From Soehngenia sp. (lineage in GTDB: Bacteria > Bacillota > Clostridia > Tissierellales > Tissierellaceae), in assembly GCA_024637045.1 (NCBI GenBank), contig JAGXFX010000001.1, positions 62,001 through 126,000 on the forward strand: a DNA stretch of 64,000 bases, read 5' to 3'. The notes beneath the pieces are model-generated. The model did no database searches and had not been told where the DNA came from. It worked only from the letters and a program-made list of their open reading frames with translations. Of the stretch, positions 42,012 through 51,312 are shown in pieces. The translations under genes were made by a program, and so were the position numbers. Every line of letters begins with the position of its first letter. Position 1 is the first letter of the stretch.

Positions 42012-43235
42012 CTAAATTTGTACTTGGTGGTACGTTTTCTTTCCCTTTTTTATTAGGATTTTTCCGTCTTTGAAATCATAAAGTGTAACCAACTTATCCA
42101 CTGCTTCAACTTTTTCGTCATCGATGCTTACGCCACCCTGCTGAACAAGTCGTCTTCCTTCGCTGTTTGACTTAATCAATCCCAATTCTCTCATAAGGTC
42201 CAGAATACCAATTCCTTCATCAAAAATACTCTTATCCATAGTAGTTGAAGGAATGCTGCTTTCATCCATGCCGTTTGCAAAAAGGGCTTTAGCTGCTTTA
42301 AGAGCATTGTCCGCCTCATCTTGTCCGTGAATCATTTTTGTTACTTCGTGTGCCAATACTTCTTTGGCTTTGTTTATTCCAGCTCCTTCAAGAGCACCCA
42401 GTTGTCGTACTTCATCAAGTGGAAGGAATGTAAGTAGCGCAAGGAATTTTTCTACATCTCTGTCATCAACGTTTCTAAGATATTGGAACAATTCGTAAGG
42501 AGAAGTCTTTTCCTTGTCCAGCCAAATGGTTCCTTTTTCAGTTTTACCCATTTTCGTACCCGCAGCTGTAGTCAAAAGCTTGAAGGTCATGCCGAAAACC
42601 TTGTCCTGCTCAAGCTTTCTAACAAGCTCATAGCCTCCGAGGATATTTGACCACTGATCACTTCCTCCCAACTGAAGCTTGCAACCATATGTTCTGTACA
42701 GGTGTAAAAAGTCATAGCTTTGCATTAGCATATAGCCGAATTCAAAGAATGTAAGTCCTTGTTCAAGTCGGTTTTTGTAGCAGTCAAAGGTAAGCATTCT
42801 GTTTACTGTGAAATGAACTCCGATTTCTCTCATAAATTCAACAAAATTCAGGTCCATTAACCAGTCAGCATTGTTGGGCATAAAGGCTTTTCCTTCACTG
42901 AAATCGATAAATCTCGAAAATTGATCCTTGAACCTTGAAGCATTGTAATCAATCATTTCTCGGGTAAGAACCCTTCTCATATCTGATTTACCTGACGGGT
43001 CACCAATCATGCTCGTTCCGCCACCTAGCAGTGCAATCGGTCTGTGACCTGCTTTTTGCATATGCATCATTACCATCATTTGCAGAAAGTGCCCCAGGGT
43101 AAGACTGTCGGCTGTAGCATCAAATCCGATATAAAAAGCAACGGATTCTTTTTCCAATAACTCCTTTAAGGCTTCCTCATCAGTAGCCTGGTCGATGTAG
43201 CCTCTTTCCTCAAGTACATCATAAACATTTCTCAT
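42012..43235 (-). CDS. tyrS: Tyrosyl-tRNA synthetase
   Basis: A 407-residue class I synthetase charging tRNA-Tyr. The HIGH-type motif reads LTLGHFLQ near residue 45, the tyrosine-binding region has YMLMQSYDFLHLYRTYGCKL and GGSDQWSNI, and the KMSKS-type loop reads TKMGKTEKG near residue 227. A C-terminal S4 RNA-binding domain (GLIKSNSEGRRLVQQGGVSI) completes it. A T-box leader immediately upstream shows regulation by uncharged tRNA-Tyr. Confidence 0.97.
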   Translation of the reverse strand: MRNVYDVLEERGYIDQATDEEALKELLEKESVAFYIGFDATADSLTLGHFLQMMVMMHMQKAGHRPIALLGGGTSMIGDPSGKSDMRRVLTREMIDYNASRFKDQFSRFIDFSEGKAFMPNNADWLMDLNFVEFMREIGVHFTVNRMLTFDCYKNRLEQGLTFFEFGYMLMQSYDFLHLYRTYGCKLQLGGSDQWSNILGGYELVRKLEQDKVFGMTFKLLTTAAGTKMGKTEKGTIWLDKEKTSPYELFQYLRNVDDRDVEKFLALLTFLPLDEVRQLGALEGAGINKAKEVLAHEVTKMIHGQDEADNALKAAKALFANGMDESSIPSTTMDKSIFDEGIGILDLMRELGLIKSNSEGRRLVQQGGVSIDDEKVEAVDKLVTLYDFKDGKILIKKGKKTYHQVQI

Positions 43236-43250
43236 ATTATTCCTCCTCGC

Positions 43251-43466
43251 AAAAAAATAAAGGGCTTTCTCATCAAAAGGACGAGAAAACCCGTGGTACC
43301 ACCTTAATTCACATAAAGCCTCATATCACGTATGGTGTGAAATTCCCCGCAGACTCCAGATTGTATTTGGATTATGTGCAATCTGCCAGCTTCTCAACAC
43401 CACTGACTCTCTGTGAAGATACGTCACAAAATCTACTCTTTGTCCTTCATAGTCCCTATGAATTTA
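43251..43466 (-). promoter_or_regulatory. T-box riboswitch of tyrS
   Basis: The minus-strand leader has the conserved T-box AAGGTGGTACCACGGG (43290-43305), Stem I motifs (AGAGTAG, then AGAGAGTC-GTGG), a UAC tyrosine specifier just before AATCTGGAG, and a terminator stem GGGTTTTCTC/GAGAAAGCCC followed by TTTATTTTTTT. Binding of uncharged tRNA-Tyr to the specifier and to the T-box stabilises the antiterminator and turns tyrS on. Confidence 0.95.
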
Positions 43467-43471
43467 CTAAC

Positions 43472-43500
43472 ATAGTATTATATGGAATCATGCTTGTCAA
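43472..43500 (-). promoter_or_regulatory. Sigma-A promoter of the T-box/tyrS transcript
   Basis: Minus-strand TTGACA and TACTAT with a 17-base spacer, immediately upstream of the T-box leader. Confidence 0.88.
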
Positions 43501-43520
43501 GAAAAGAAAAAGAGGACTGA

Positions 43521-43895
43521 TTAGTCCTCTACCTTAATTTCCATGCTATTTTCCCACAGTCCGTGAATATTACAGTAGCTGGTTGCATATAGCGTACCAG
43601 GTGTTGAAACCTTAAACTTAGTAGTAATGTATGGAGCTGTAAACAACTCTGTTTCACCATGTGCCGCAAATGTAAACGTACCGATTTCTACAGGGAATTT
43701 ACCTTCCGCAGGCTTAAAATAAACCTTGATCCATGCTATGTAGTGCTCTAGCGTATTTGGATGTGGTATTTCTTCACCTACAAGTACTTTAACTTCTACT
43801 TCTTCACCTTTTTTAACCATTTCGGGGGCATGAATAACAGGAACGTGCTTCTCTCCCTTCCAGTCTCCGCTTTGATAGAAAGTACCGATTGACAT
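43521..43895 (-). CDS. Superoxide reductase (neelaredoxin type)
   Basis: A 124-residue non-haem iron protein that reduces superoxide to peroxide in anaerobes. The iron site is complete: EKHVPVIHAP with the conserved Glu-Lys-His, HPNTLEHYIAW, and CNIHGLWEN supplying the cysteine and histidine. The N-terminal desulforedoxin domain of class I desulfoferrodoxin is absent, so this is the one-iron type. It is preceded by AAGGAGG and is a single-gene unit. It supports an anaerobic, occasionally oxygen-exposed lifestyle. Confidence 0.95.
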   Translation of the reverse strand: MSIGTFYQSGDWKGEKHVPVIHAPEMVKKGEEVEVKVLVGEEIPHPNTLEHYIAWIKVYFKPAEGKFPVEIGTFTFAAHGETELFTAPYITTKFKVSTPGTLYATSYCNIHGLWENSMEIKVED

Positions 43896-44018
43896 ATTAA
43901 TTCCTCCTTATTTGATTTCTCTACTAAATTGTATACCCTTAAAAGTTATAAAAAACACAAATTAATTATTAAACTGGGCATTTGGTTGGTATAATAGTAA
44001 ATGAGGGGAGAGAGTAGA

Positions 44019-45149
44019 ATGGAAAAAATTGAACTGATAGCCACCACCACGTTTGGACTGGAGGCAGTTACAAAGAGAGAATTGATAGAATTAGGTATAG
44101 AGGATATAAATGTTGAAAATGGTAGGGTTTCCTTTATGGGAACACTAAGGGATATACCCAGGGCAAATATTTGGTTGAGAACAGCTGAGAGGGTTCTGGT
44201 AAAAATGGGTGAATTCAAAGCCATGAGTTTTGAAGAGCTTTTTGAAAAAACCAAAGCTCTTCCTTGGGAGGATTGGATACCTGAAGAAGGTAATTTTATT
44301 GTAGATGGCAAGAGCATTAAATCTCAGTTATATAGCATCTCAGACAGTCAGAGGATTGTGGAAAAAGCAATAGTTGAAAGATTGAAAACAAAATACCCCG
44401 TGGAATGGTTTGAAAAATCCGGGCCAAGATACCGGGTTGAAGTAGCACTTCTTAAGGATATTGCAACCTTGACAATAGATACATCAGGAGAGGGGCTCCA
44501 CAAAAGAGGATACAGAGACAGGGCAGGAGATGCGCCAATAAAAGAGACATTGGCAGCAGCAATGGTAATGCTCAGCTACTGGAATAAGGATAGGGTTCTA
44601 TTGGATCCTTTCTGTGGCTCCGGAACAATTCTTATCGAAGCAGCAATGATTGGAAAGAATATCGCACCAGGTTTGGACAGAAAATTTGATGCTGAGAATT
44701 GGGATGTGGTACCAAATAATTATTGGTCTGAAGAGAAAATAGAAGCTAAGAGAAAAATCGACCATGACACCACACTTCATCTTCTAGGAGCAGACACTGA
44801 CAAGAGGTCCATATTGCGAGCGAGGGATAATGCAGCCAATGTAGGACTTGAGGATGATATAGCTTTCTTTATGAAAGACATGAGAGATGTTGACTTGCAG
44901 GAGGAATACGGAGTAGTCATTACCAATCCACCATATGGAGAAAGAATGGGTGAACGTGAAGAAGTAGAACTTCTTTACAAGGACTTTGGAAAAAAATTCA
45001 GGGAATTAAGTACATGGTCAATATATGCAATTACATCCAACGAGAGTTTTGAAGCGCTGTATGGAAAGAAGGCAGACCGGAAGAGAAAATTGTACAATGG
45101 AAGAATAAAAGTGGACTATTACCAGTTTTATGGTCCCAGACCAGAATAA
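44019..45149 (+). CDS. THUMP-domain RNA guanine-N2 methyltransferase (RlmL/YpsC-like)
   Basis: A 376-residue SAM-dependent enzyme modifying ribosomal RNA. The N-terminus has a ferredoxin-like and THUMP RNA-binding region (about 1-150) and the block HKRGYRDRAGDAPIKETLAA. The Rossmann methyltransferase domain has LLDPFCGSGTILIEAA near residue 195 and the catalytic ITNPPYGERMGE near residue 304. ATG at 44019 follows GAGGGGAG, and TATAAT lies at 43990. The corrinoid adenosyltransferase gene follows by 15 bases. Confidence 0.93.
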   Translation: MEKIELIATTTFGLEAVTKRELIELGIEDINVENGRVSFMGTLRDIPRANIWLRTAERVLVKMGEFKAMSFEELFEKTKALPWEDWIPEEGNFIVDGKSIKSQLYSISDSQRIVEKAIVERLKTKYPVEWFEKSGPRYRVEVALLKDIATLTIDTSGEGLHKRGYRDRAGDAPIKETLAAAMVMLSYWNKDRVLLDPFCGSGTILIEAAMIGKNIAPGLDRKFDAENWDVVPNNYWSEEKIEAKRKIDHDTTLHLLGADTDKRSILRARDNAANVGLEDDIAFFMKDMRDVDLQEEYGVVITNPPYGERMGEREEVELLYKDFGKKFRELSTWSIYAITSNESFEALYGKKADRKRKLYNGRIKVDYYQFYGPRPE

Positions 45150-45164
45150 GAAAGGGTGATATGA

Positions 45165-45689
45165 ATGGGAATCTATACTAAAACAGGAGATAAGGGAAAG
45201 ACATCATTATTTGACAATAAGAGAGTAACAAAAGACGACATTAGGGTTGAAAGTTACGGTACAGTTGATGAACTGGGGACATTTTTAGGTCTGGCAAAGA
45301 ATTATGTAAGTGATGAAATCAGAGAAACAATCTATGAAATTCAAAACAAACTCTTCACGGTCGCTACTAATTTGGCAACTGAAGACCAGTCAAAAGTCGC
45401 ACACAGAATGAAGGATGAGGACATTAAGTTCCTAGAGGATACAATTGACGATTATATGGGAAGACTAAACGATCCAACAGGATTTATTATCCCAGGTTCA
45501 AATATCCCGTCGGCATATCTTCATGTGGCTCGGACTGTTTGCAGGAGAGCTGAAAGAAGGATAATTTCCCTGACTGGAGTAGCTGAAGTAGATCCTTTAG
45601 TTGTAAAGTATGTCAATAGATTATCAGATGCCATATACGCAATGGCAAGGTACTCAGAGGAAGAACAAAGAGCCGTAAAATATGATTAG
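45165..45689 (+). CDS. PduO-type cob(I)alamin adenosyltransferase
   Basis: A 174-residue enzyme transferring the adenosyl group from ATP to cob(I)alamin. The N-terminal ATP loop YTKTGDKGKTSLFDNKRV, the central VESYGTVDELGTFLGLAK and the C-terminal ARTVCRRAERRI, then VVKYVNRLSDAIYAMAR, are the family signatures. It implies use of adenosylcobalamin, as in B12-dependent mutases or diol dehydratases, none of which is in the window. It probably shares a transcript with the methyltransferase gene. Confidence 0.95.
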   Translation: MGIYTKTGDKGKTSLFDNKRVTKDDIRVESYGTVDELGTFLGLAKNYVSDEIRETIYEIQNKLFTVATNLATEDQSKVAHRMKDEDIKFLEDTIDDYMGRLNDPTGFIIPGSNIPSAYLHVARTVCRRAERRIISLTGVAEVDPLVVKYVNRLSDAIYAMARYSEEEQRAVKYD

Positions 45690-45883
45690 ATTTATATACT
45701 GAGCATATCTAATTGTTTTCCTGAAAATATACTGTTAAAATCTCTAAATACCAGCATATTAGGTTTAATTTGTTGTGGAAAAAAATCCTCATATGATATA
45801 CAATGATAATAGTCACCAAATAGTTACTACTTGTGGTGCGAAAGGTTAGTTAAAGTATTAACGACCTCAAAGAGGTGATTGTT

Positions 45884-47014
45884 ATGATTGAAGATAAAAA
45901 GGCAGTCCATACAGAAGATGATATTAATTATATTCCTTATGGAATACTTAATTATCGTGTTCTGGAAGGTATGGCCGACTGGGTGAGGGTGATTGATAAA
46001 AAGGGCAAGGTTATGTTTGCCAACTCAGCCATGAAAGAAGCACTTGGCGAGGACATTGTAGGCACTGATTGCTACGATGTGCATTGCAAAAATCAGAAGT
46101 GTGTTTTTTGTATAACCAATAGGAGTATTGAAACGGGGGAAACGGTCCAAAAAGAGGAAATAATCAAAGGACAATACTACTCAGTGAAGAGCTCACCTGT
46201 CAAAGACCAATATGGAGTGATTTCAGGAGCCGTTGAGGTTTTCAGGAATGTGACCAGAGAAAGAAAACTTGAACTGGAGCTTATCGAAAGGAACAAGAAG
46301 ATTAGTCGGGACCTTCATTTTGCAAGAAGAATTCAGGAAAGAGTACTTCCCAAAAGAGGTATCGTAGAAAATCTTAAGATTGACTATGTCTATCAGGCTT
46401 CAGAGATGCTTAGTGGAGATATGTTTGATTTGTTCTATATTGATGAGGCTAATATTGGGATTTATATTTGCGATGTAGCAGGGCATGGAATCGCTGCATC
46501 CATGATGACTATGTTTATTAAGCAGGCAATGAGAAGTATAAAAGATGAAGTACTTAGTCCGGCTCTAGCATTGGAAGAGCTTCATAATAGATTCAGTACC
46601 CTGGGGCTTGAAGCGGACAAATACTTTACAATATTCTATGGAGTATACAACAAGGTAACACACCGATTGACCTACTCCAATGCAGGACACAACTGCTATC
46701 CAATCAAATTCAACTTTCAGGAGATTGAACCACTTAAAATAAAGGGATATCCTATTACGATGCTCTTTGAAAAGGTAGAATATAAAGAGAAGGAAATTAA
46801 ACTGGAGCTAGGTGACAAGATACTTTTCTATACTGATGGAATAACAGAAGCAAGAGACCATAACGACAAACAATTTGGAATAGAGGGAGTTCTGGAGACT
46901 GTACAAAAGAATCCCGACAATATTCTAAAAGAAGTTGAAGATAAGTTTATAATCCATAGCTGGGGAGAGCAGGATGATGATTATGCCCTGGTGCTGGTGG
47001 AAGTAGTAGATTAA
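45884..47014 (+). CDS. PAS domain and SpoIIE/RsbU-type serine phosphatase
   Basis: A 376-residue signalling protein. Residues about 20-135 are a PAS domain with a cysteine cluster (CYDVHCKNQKCVFCI), which could bind a metal or cofactor. A short helical linker (RDLHFARRIQERVLPK) leads into a PP2C-type SpoIIE domain with metal aspartates in LSGDMFDLFYID, ICDVAGHGIAASMMT, FYTDGITEARD and DDDYALVLVEV. Such proteins dephosphorylate anti-sigma antagonists or similar partners. No STAS or anti-sigma gene is adjacent. ATG at 45884 follows AGAGGTGATTG. Confidence 0.93.
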   Translation: MIEDKKAVHTEDDINYIPYGILNYRVLEGMADWVRVIDKKGKVMFANSAMKEALGEDIVGTDCYDVHCKNQKCVFCITNRSIETGETVQKEEIIKGQYYSVKSSPVKDQYGVISGAVEVFRNVTRERKLELELIERNKKISRDLHFARRIQERVLPKRGIVENLKIDYVYQASEMLSGDMFDLFYIDEANIGIYICDVAGHGIAASMMTMFIKQAMRSIKDEVLSPALALEELHNRFSTLGLEADKYFTIFYGVYNKVTHRLTYSNAGHNCYPIKFNFQEIEPLKIKGYPITMLFEKVEYKEKEIKLELGDKILFYTDGITEARDHNDKQFGIEGVLETVQKNPDNILKEVEDKFIIHSWGEQDDDYALVLVEVVD

Positions 47015-47041
47015 CCTAGAATTTTAATTCTAGGTTTTATT
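47015..47041 (+). terminator. Intrinsic terminator after the phosphatase gene
   Basis: CCTAGAATT, two-base loop, AATTCTAGG, then TTTTATTTT. Confidence 0.92.
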
Positions 47042-47088
47042 TTCATCCGAAGCAAAAGGAAACATCCATTATACTGAGGAGGGATAAC

Positions 47089-48393
47089 ATGACTGTTGGT
47101 TTTGATTATTCAAAGAGTTTTGTAAAGAATCATGAAGTAGAGTTTATGGAACCATTTCTAAAGGAAGCGCATAATATGCTTCACGATGGCAATGGACCTG
47201 GTAATGAGTTTGCTGGATGGCTTAATTGGACTGAGAACTACGACAGAGAGGAATACAAAAGACTGAAGGTGATTGCATCACAGATAAGAGAAAAAGCTGA
47301 TGTATTTATTGTAGTTGGTATTGGGGGATCATATCTTGGAGCACGTGCAGCTTTCGAAGCATTATCACACACTTTCCACAATAACGTACCGAAGGATGAC
47401 AGAGGGGCTCCGCAGATTTATTTTGCAGGAAATAATATGTCTCCGAAGTATATTACTGACTTGATGGATGTAATTGAAGACAAGGAAATCTATGTAAATG
47501 TAATTTCAAAATCGGGTACGACCACAGAACCTGCAATTGCATTCAGGATTCTGAAGGCACATTTGGAAGAAAAATACGGTAAGGAAGAAGCGAAGAATAG
47601 AATAGTTGCAACAACGGACAAGAGCAAAGGCGCACTGAAAACCCTTGCTACCAATGAAGACTATCAGACATTTGTAATACCTGATGATATAGGCGGGAGA
47701 TATTCAATTCTTACCCCTGTGGGACTATTGCCACTGGCTGTTGCTGGAATAGATATCGACAAGCTGATGGAAGGTGCACATGAAGGTGCAATCCAATATA
47801 GCAATCCATATCTGGCGGAAAACAGATGCTATCAATATGCAGTTACAAGACAGATTCTACAGAGAAGAGGCAAGGATATTGAGATTCTTGTGAACTATGA
47901 ACCAGGACTTCAGTATCTTGGGGAATGGTGGAAGCAACTCTACGGTGAGTCAGAAGGAAAAGATGGCAAAGGCATTTTTCCAGCCAGTGTTAACTTTACA
48001 ACTGATCTTCATTCCATGGGTCAAATGATACAGGATGGGAAGAGAAATATCTTTGAAACCAGTATCGTAATTGAAAGTGCTCAGAAGGACATGGATATTA
48101 TCCATGATGAAGAGAATCTTGATGGCTTGAACTATCTTGAAGGAAAAACAATCGGGCAAGTTAACAGAAAAGCTTTTGAAGGAACATTATTGGCACATCT
48201 TGAAGGAAACGTTCCAAATCTGATTATATCTCTGCCAGAACTAAATGAATTCTATTTTGGAAAGCTTGTATATTTTTTCGAGAAAGCATGCGCGATTTCT
48301 GGATATATTCAAGGAGTAAATCCATTCGATCAGCCAGGTGTTGAGGCTTACAAGAGTAACATGTTCAAACTTCTTGGTAAAGAAGGTTACTAA
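47089..48393 (+). CDS. pgi: Glucose-6-phosphate isomerase
   Basis: A 434-residue glycolytic enzyme interconverting glucose- and fructose-6-phosphate, of the shorter Firmicutes type (about 430-450). Conserved motifs are [14 protein letters not shown] near residue 81, the signature [32 protein letters not shown] near residue 200, TTDLHSMGQ, and [10 protein letters not shown]-like [13 protein letters not shown] near the end. Each SIS subdomain appears intact. It is followed by the crotonase gene in the same direction. Confidence 0.97.
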   Translation: MTVGFDYSKSFVKNHEVEFMEPFLKEAHNMLHDGNGPGNEFAGWLNWTENYDREEYKRLKVIASQIREKADVFIVVGIGGSYLGARAAFEALSHTFHNNVPKDDRGAPQIYFAGNNMSPKYITDLMDVIEDKEIYVNVISKSGTTTEPAIAFRILKAHLEEKYGKEEAKNRIVATTDKSKGALKTLATNEDYQTFVIPDDIGGRYSILTPVGLLPLAVAGIDIDKLMEGAHEGAIQYSNPYLAENRCYQYAVTRQILQRRGKDIEILVNYEPGLQYLGEWWKQLYGESEGKDGKGIFPASVNFTTDLHSMGQMIQDGKRNIFETSIVIESAQKDMDIIHDEENLDGLNYLEGKTIGQVNRKAFEGTLLAHLEGNVPNLIISLPELNEFYFGKLVYFFEKACAISGYIQGVNPFDQPGVEAYKSNMFKLLGKEGY

Positions 48394-48452
48394 GCCACTT
48401 GATAATAGGTGGCAACACTGGTATGATAAATATTAGACAAGGGGGGATATTG

Positions 48453-49232
48453 TTGGAGTTTAAACATTTGATTATTAAGAAGGAAAACAATGTTGCGATT
48501 CTATGGATCAACAGGCCTGAAGCAATGAATTCTCTAAGTACAGAGGTTCTAAAAGAACTATCAGTGGCTGTAGACAGACTAAAGGATGATGATGAGGTTT
48601 ACGTGCTGGTTATCACCGGCGAAGGAAAGGCTTTTGTCGCAGGAGCCGATATAGCAGAAATGAGTGGCATGAACTCTGTCCAGGCTAGAATCTTTGCAGA
48701 AACGGGCCTGAACACCTTTAGAAAAATTGAGTCCATGGAAAAACCTGTAATCGCTGCGGTTAATGGCTTCGCTCTTGGTGGAGGATGTGAGTTGGCAATG
48801 GCATGTGACATTAGAATTGCCTCCAAAAAAGCAAAATTTGGTCAACCAGAAGTAGGATTGGGTGTTACACCTGGATTTGGTGGGACAGTCAGATTATCTC
48901 GATTGGTTGGTATTGCCAAGGCAAAGGAGCTGATTTTCACAGGCAATATTATAAAGGCAGATGAAGCCAAGGATATAGGGCTTGTAAACAAGGTGACAGA
49001 GCCAGAATCTTTGATGAGTGAAGCAATGGAAATGGCCAATAAAATAGCTCAAAATGCTCAGCTTGCAGTAAGATATTCAAAGCAGTCAATAAACAGGAGC
49101 TATGATGTTGACATAGAAACGGGAATGGAAATTGAAAGGAATCTTTTCGGACTTTGCTTTTCAACAGAAGATCAAAAAGAAGGTATGAAAGCATTTGGAG
49201 AAAAGAGAAAACCTGAATTTAAAGTAGAATAA
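48453..49232 (+). CDS. crt: Enoyl-CoA hydratase / crotonase
   Basis: A 259-residue crotonase-fold enzyme. The oxyanion-hole and catalytic regions are AFVAGADIAEMSGM near residue 63 and NGFALGGGCELAMACDIRIA near residue 107, with the acid residues in FGQPEVGLGVTPGFGG. It hydrates crotonyl-CoA or other 2-enoyl-CoAs. The start is TTG at 48453 after GGGGGGATAT; upstream in-frame ATGs would add a non-conserved 18-residue tail. With the next gene it gives two consecutive steps of butyrate formation or fatty-acid/amino-acid beta-oxidation; thiolase and acyl-CoA dehydrogenase genes are not in the window. Confidence 0.95.
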   Translation: MEFKHLIIKKENNVAILWINRPEAMNSLSTEVLKELSVAVDRLKDDDEVYVLVITGEGKAFVAGADIAEMSGMNSVQARIFAETGLNTFRKIESMEKPVIAAVNGFALGGGCELAMACDIRIASKKAKFGQPEVGLGVTPGFGGTVRLSRLVGIAKAKELIFTGNIIKADEAKDIGLVNKVTEPESLMSEAMEMANKIAQNAQLAVRYSKQSINRSYDVDIETGMEIERNLFGLCFSTEDQKEGMKAFGEKRKPEFKVE

Positions 49233-49245
49233 CTGGAGGTGCTTT

Positions 49246-50094
49246 ATGAAAAAAGTAAGCGTATTGGGAAGAGGCACAATGGCATTGGGCATAGTTCAAA
49301 TATTTGCTCAAAAGGACATTGAAGTGACAATATGGGTAAGATCAATTGATTCTGAAAAGCCTAGAGGCAGCGTTGCTCCAATTGAAAAAACATTGGGTAA
49401 ATTGGTATCAAAGGAAAAAATAACTCAAGAACAGATGGATAAGACTCTTGCAAATATAAAGATTACAACTGAATTGAATGATGTTTCAGACAGTGACCTT
49501 GTAATTGAAGCAATATCAGAGGATATGAAGGTAAAGAGAGATACATTTGGAAAGCTTGATGAAATCTGTAAGCCGGAAGCAATTCTCGCAACGAACACGT
49601 CATCCTTATCTATTACTGAAATCGCTAACTCAACAAAGAGACCAGACAAGGTTATTGGAATGCATTTCTTTAATCCGGTTCCTCTTATGAAGCTTGTTGA
49701 AGTAATCAAGGGACTTGCTACATCTGATGAGACAAAGGACAAGATAATTGAGCTATCCAAATCACTGGGGAAAACTCCTGTTGAAGTAGAGGAAGCACCA
49801 GGATTTGTAGTAAACAGAATACTTATTCCTATGATAAATGAAGCAGTTGGTATACTGGCAGATGGAGTTGCAACAGCTGAGGATATCGATGAAGCAATGA
49901 AGCTTGGTGCAAACCATCCAATTGGTCCATTGGCTCTTGGAGATCTCGTAGGACTGGATGTATGCCTGGCAATAATGGATGTTCTATATGATGAATTCCA
50001 GGACTCAAAGTACAGAGCACATCCGCTTCTAAGAAAGATGGTAAGAGGAAATATACTTGGAAGAAAAACAGGCAAAGGATTCTACGCATATTAA
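49246..50094 (+). CDS. hbd: 3-hydroxybutyryl-CoA dehydrogenase
   Basis: A 282-residue NAD(P)-dependent enzyme of the short HbdA type. It has the substrate region VIEAISEDMKVKRDTFGKLD, the catalytic block NTSSLSITEIA and MHFFNPVPLMKLVEVI (catalytic His), and PGFVVNRILIPMINEAVG. The dinucleotide loop reads VLGRGTMALG, so the usual third glycine of GxGxxG is alanine. It follows crotonase by 13 bases with TGGAGGTG upstream and should work with it in reducing acetoacetyl-CoA. Confidence 0.95.
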   Translation: MKKVSVLGRGTMALGIVQIFAQKDIEVTIWVRSIDSEKPRGSVAPIEKTLGKLVSKEKITQEQMDKTLANIKITTELNDVSDSDLVIEAISEDMKVKRDTFGKLDEICKPEAILATNTSSLSITEIANSTKRPDKVIGMHFFNPVPLMKLVEVIKGLATSDETKDKIIELSKSLGKTPVEVEEAPGFVVNRILIPMINEAVGILADGVATAEDIDEAMKLGANHPIGPLALGDLVGLDVCLAIMDVLYDEFQDSKYRAHPLLRKMVRGNILGRKTGKGFYAY

Positions 50095-50105
50095 AATTTG
50101 TATAA

Positions 50106-50135
50106 TTGACAATAACTCTAAGAATATGATATATT
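50106..50135 (+). promoter_or_regulatory. Promoter of the riboswitch/exchanger transcript
   Basis: TTGACA and TATATT with an 18-base spacer, about 15 bases before the aptamer. Confidence 0.7.
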
Positions 50136-50149
50136 AAATCTGCTAGAGG

Positions 50150-50238
50150 GAGTAACTGCCCATTACGGGAACTTAAGTCACCAATAACGGACCAATGGTC
50201 CTGGCTTAAGTGATGTGAAATCGTGTGAGACTCTACAA
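50150..50238 (+). promoter_or_regulatory. Probable yybP-ykoY (Mn2+) riboswitch
   Basis: The leader has AGAGGGAGTAACTG at its 5' side and GTGAGACTCT at its 3' side, matching the conserved AGGGGAGUAG and UGAGACCU ends of the yybP-ykoY element and able to form P1. A long central arm is closed by ACTTAAG/CTTAAGT. A terminator overlaps the 3' P1 strand, and the next gene is a cation exchanger, a known companion class. The family call rests on motif memory, not a covariance search. Confidence 0.68.
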
Positions 50239-50275
50239 TTCCTGAAGGGGAGTTGTAGAGTTTATTTGATTTTAA
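50230..50275 (+). terminator. Riboswitch-controlled terminator
   Basis: ACTCTACAATTCC pairs with GGAGTTGTAGAGT (one G-U pair) around a TGAAGG loop, followed by TTATTTGATTTT. Its 5' arm uses the ACTCT that also closes P1 of the aptamer, so the two folds exclude each other; ligand binding would permit read-through. Confidence 0.85.
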
Positions 50276-50285
50276 GGAGATAAAT

Positions 50286-51302
50286 ATGGAAGATCTAATT
50301 TTAAGTCTTATTAATCCATTGCCACTAATTTTTCTTTTAGGCATTATAGCAATTAGTTTATACACATTAAGTAAAGGTGCAGACCTGCTTATAGATGAAG
50401 CAGTCGCTGTGTCGAGTTATCTTAATGTACCAAAAGCAATAATAGGTGCAACAATAGTATCCTTGGGCACAACATTGCCGGAGCTTTCAGTATCTACTAT
50501 GGCAGCGATTCAAGGAAGTCCGGATATGGCTCTTGGAAATGCCGTAGGTTCAATAATTACCAACACAGGGTTGATAATTGGCCTTGCAGCCGTACTTAGA
50601 CCAATAGATATCGATCCCGATTCAATAAGAATCCAGGGCTGGTTAAAACTCCTTTCAGCTGGAATGCTAATAGCATTCTCCCTACCTTTTTTATCAGCAG
50701 GAAGTGAGGGTACAATATCTCAAACGATGGGATTTTTATTCGTTGCCATGCTGATTGCCTATCTTTACTGGTCATTTAAAGAGTCCAAAAGGGAGTCTGC
50801 ATTAAGTGAAAATAAAAATGATGAAGAAGCATCAAAGGCTGAAATAACCAAGAGATTTCTATTGATGGGGGTTGGAATGGCAATTGTAATACTTTCATCG
50901 CAGGTTCTTATACCCACTGTTGAGGTAACTGCAATAAAATTAGGAGTCCCCAAGAGTATAATAGCTGCAACACTTGTTGCATTTGGTACCAGCCTTCCTG
51001 AGCTTACTACAAGTATAAAAGCTGTATTGAGAGGACATGGAGACCTGGCTGTTGGAAACATAATCGGAGCGGATATACTCAACGTATTATTTGTAATTGG
51101 AGTATCTGCTGCTGTGACGCCCGAAGGACTTCTTGTACCAGTATTGTTTTACAAGATACACTACCCGGCAATGGCAGTAATCCTGCTGACATTCAGATTT
51201 GTAACATTAAACAAGGGCAACATAATAAGAAGGAAAGAGGGAGCAATACTGATGGCCTTATACCTGGTATATCTTGGAATGAATCTTACCAACTTCATAT
51301 AG
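50286..51302 (+). CDS. Na+/Ca2+ exchanger family cation antiporter
   Basis: A 338-residue CaCA-superfamily antiporter of the YrbG type with about 10 membrane segments in two inverted halves. The alpha-1 repeat is GTTLPELSVSTMAAIQG...ALGNAVGSIITNTGL near residue 75, and alpha-2 is GTSLPELTTSIKAVLRG...AVGNIIGADILNVLF near residue 240; the acidic cation-binding residues are intact. The cytoplasmic loop (about 165-195) is short. It exports Ca2+ or, given the leader, perhaps Mn2+, in exchange for sodium or protons. Confidence 0.95.
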   Translation: MEDLILSLINPLPLIFLLGIIAISLYTLSKGADLLIDEAVAVSSYLNVPKAIIGATIVSLGTTLPELSVSTMAAIQGSPDMALGNAVGSIITNTGLIIGLAAVLRPIDIDPDSIRIQGWLKLLSAGMLIAFSLPFLSAGSEGTISQTMGFLFVAMLIAYLYWSFKESKRESALSENKNDEEASKAEITKRFLLMGVGMAIVILSSQVLIPTVEVTAIKLGVPKSIIAATLVAFGTSLPELTTSIKAVLRGHGDLAVGNIIGADILNVLFVIGVSAAVTPEGLLVPVLFYKIHYPAMAVILLTFRFVTLNKGNIIRRKEGAILMALYLVYLGMNLTNFI

Positions 51303-51312
51303 ACAAAAAGTA

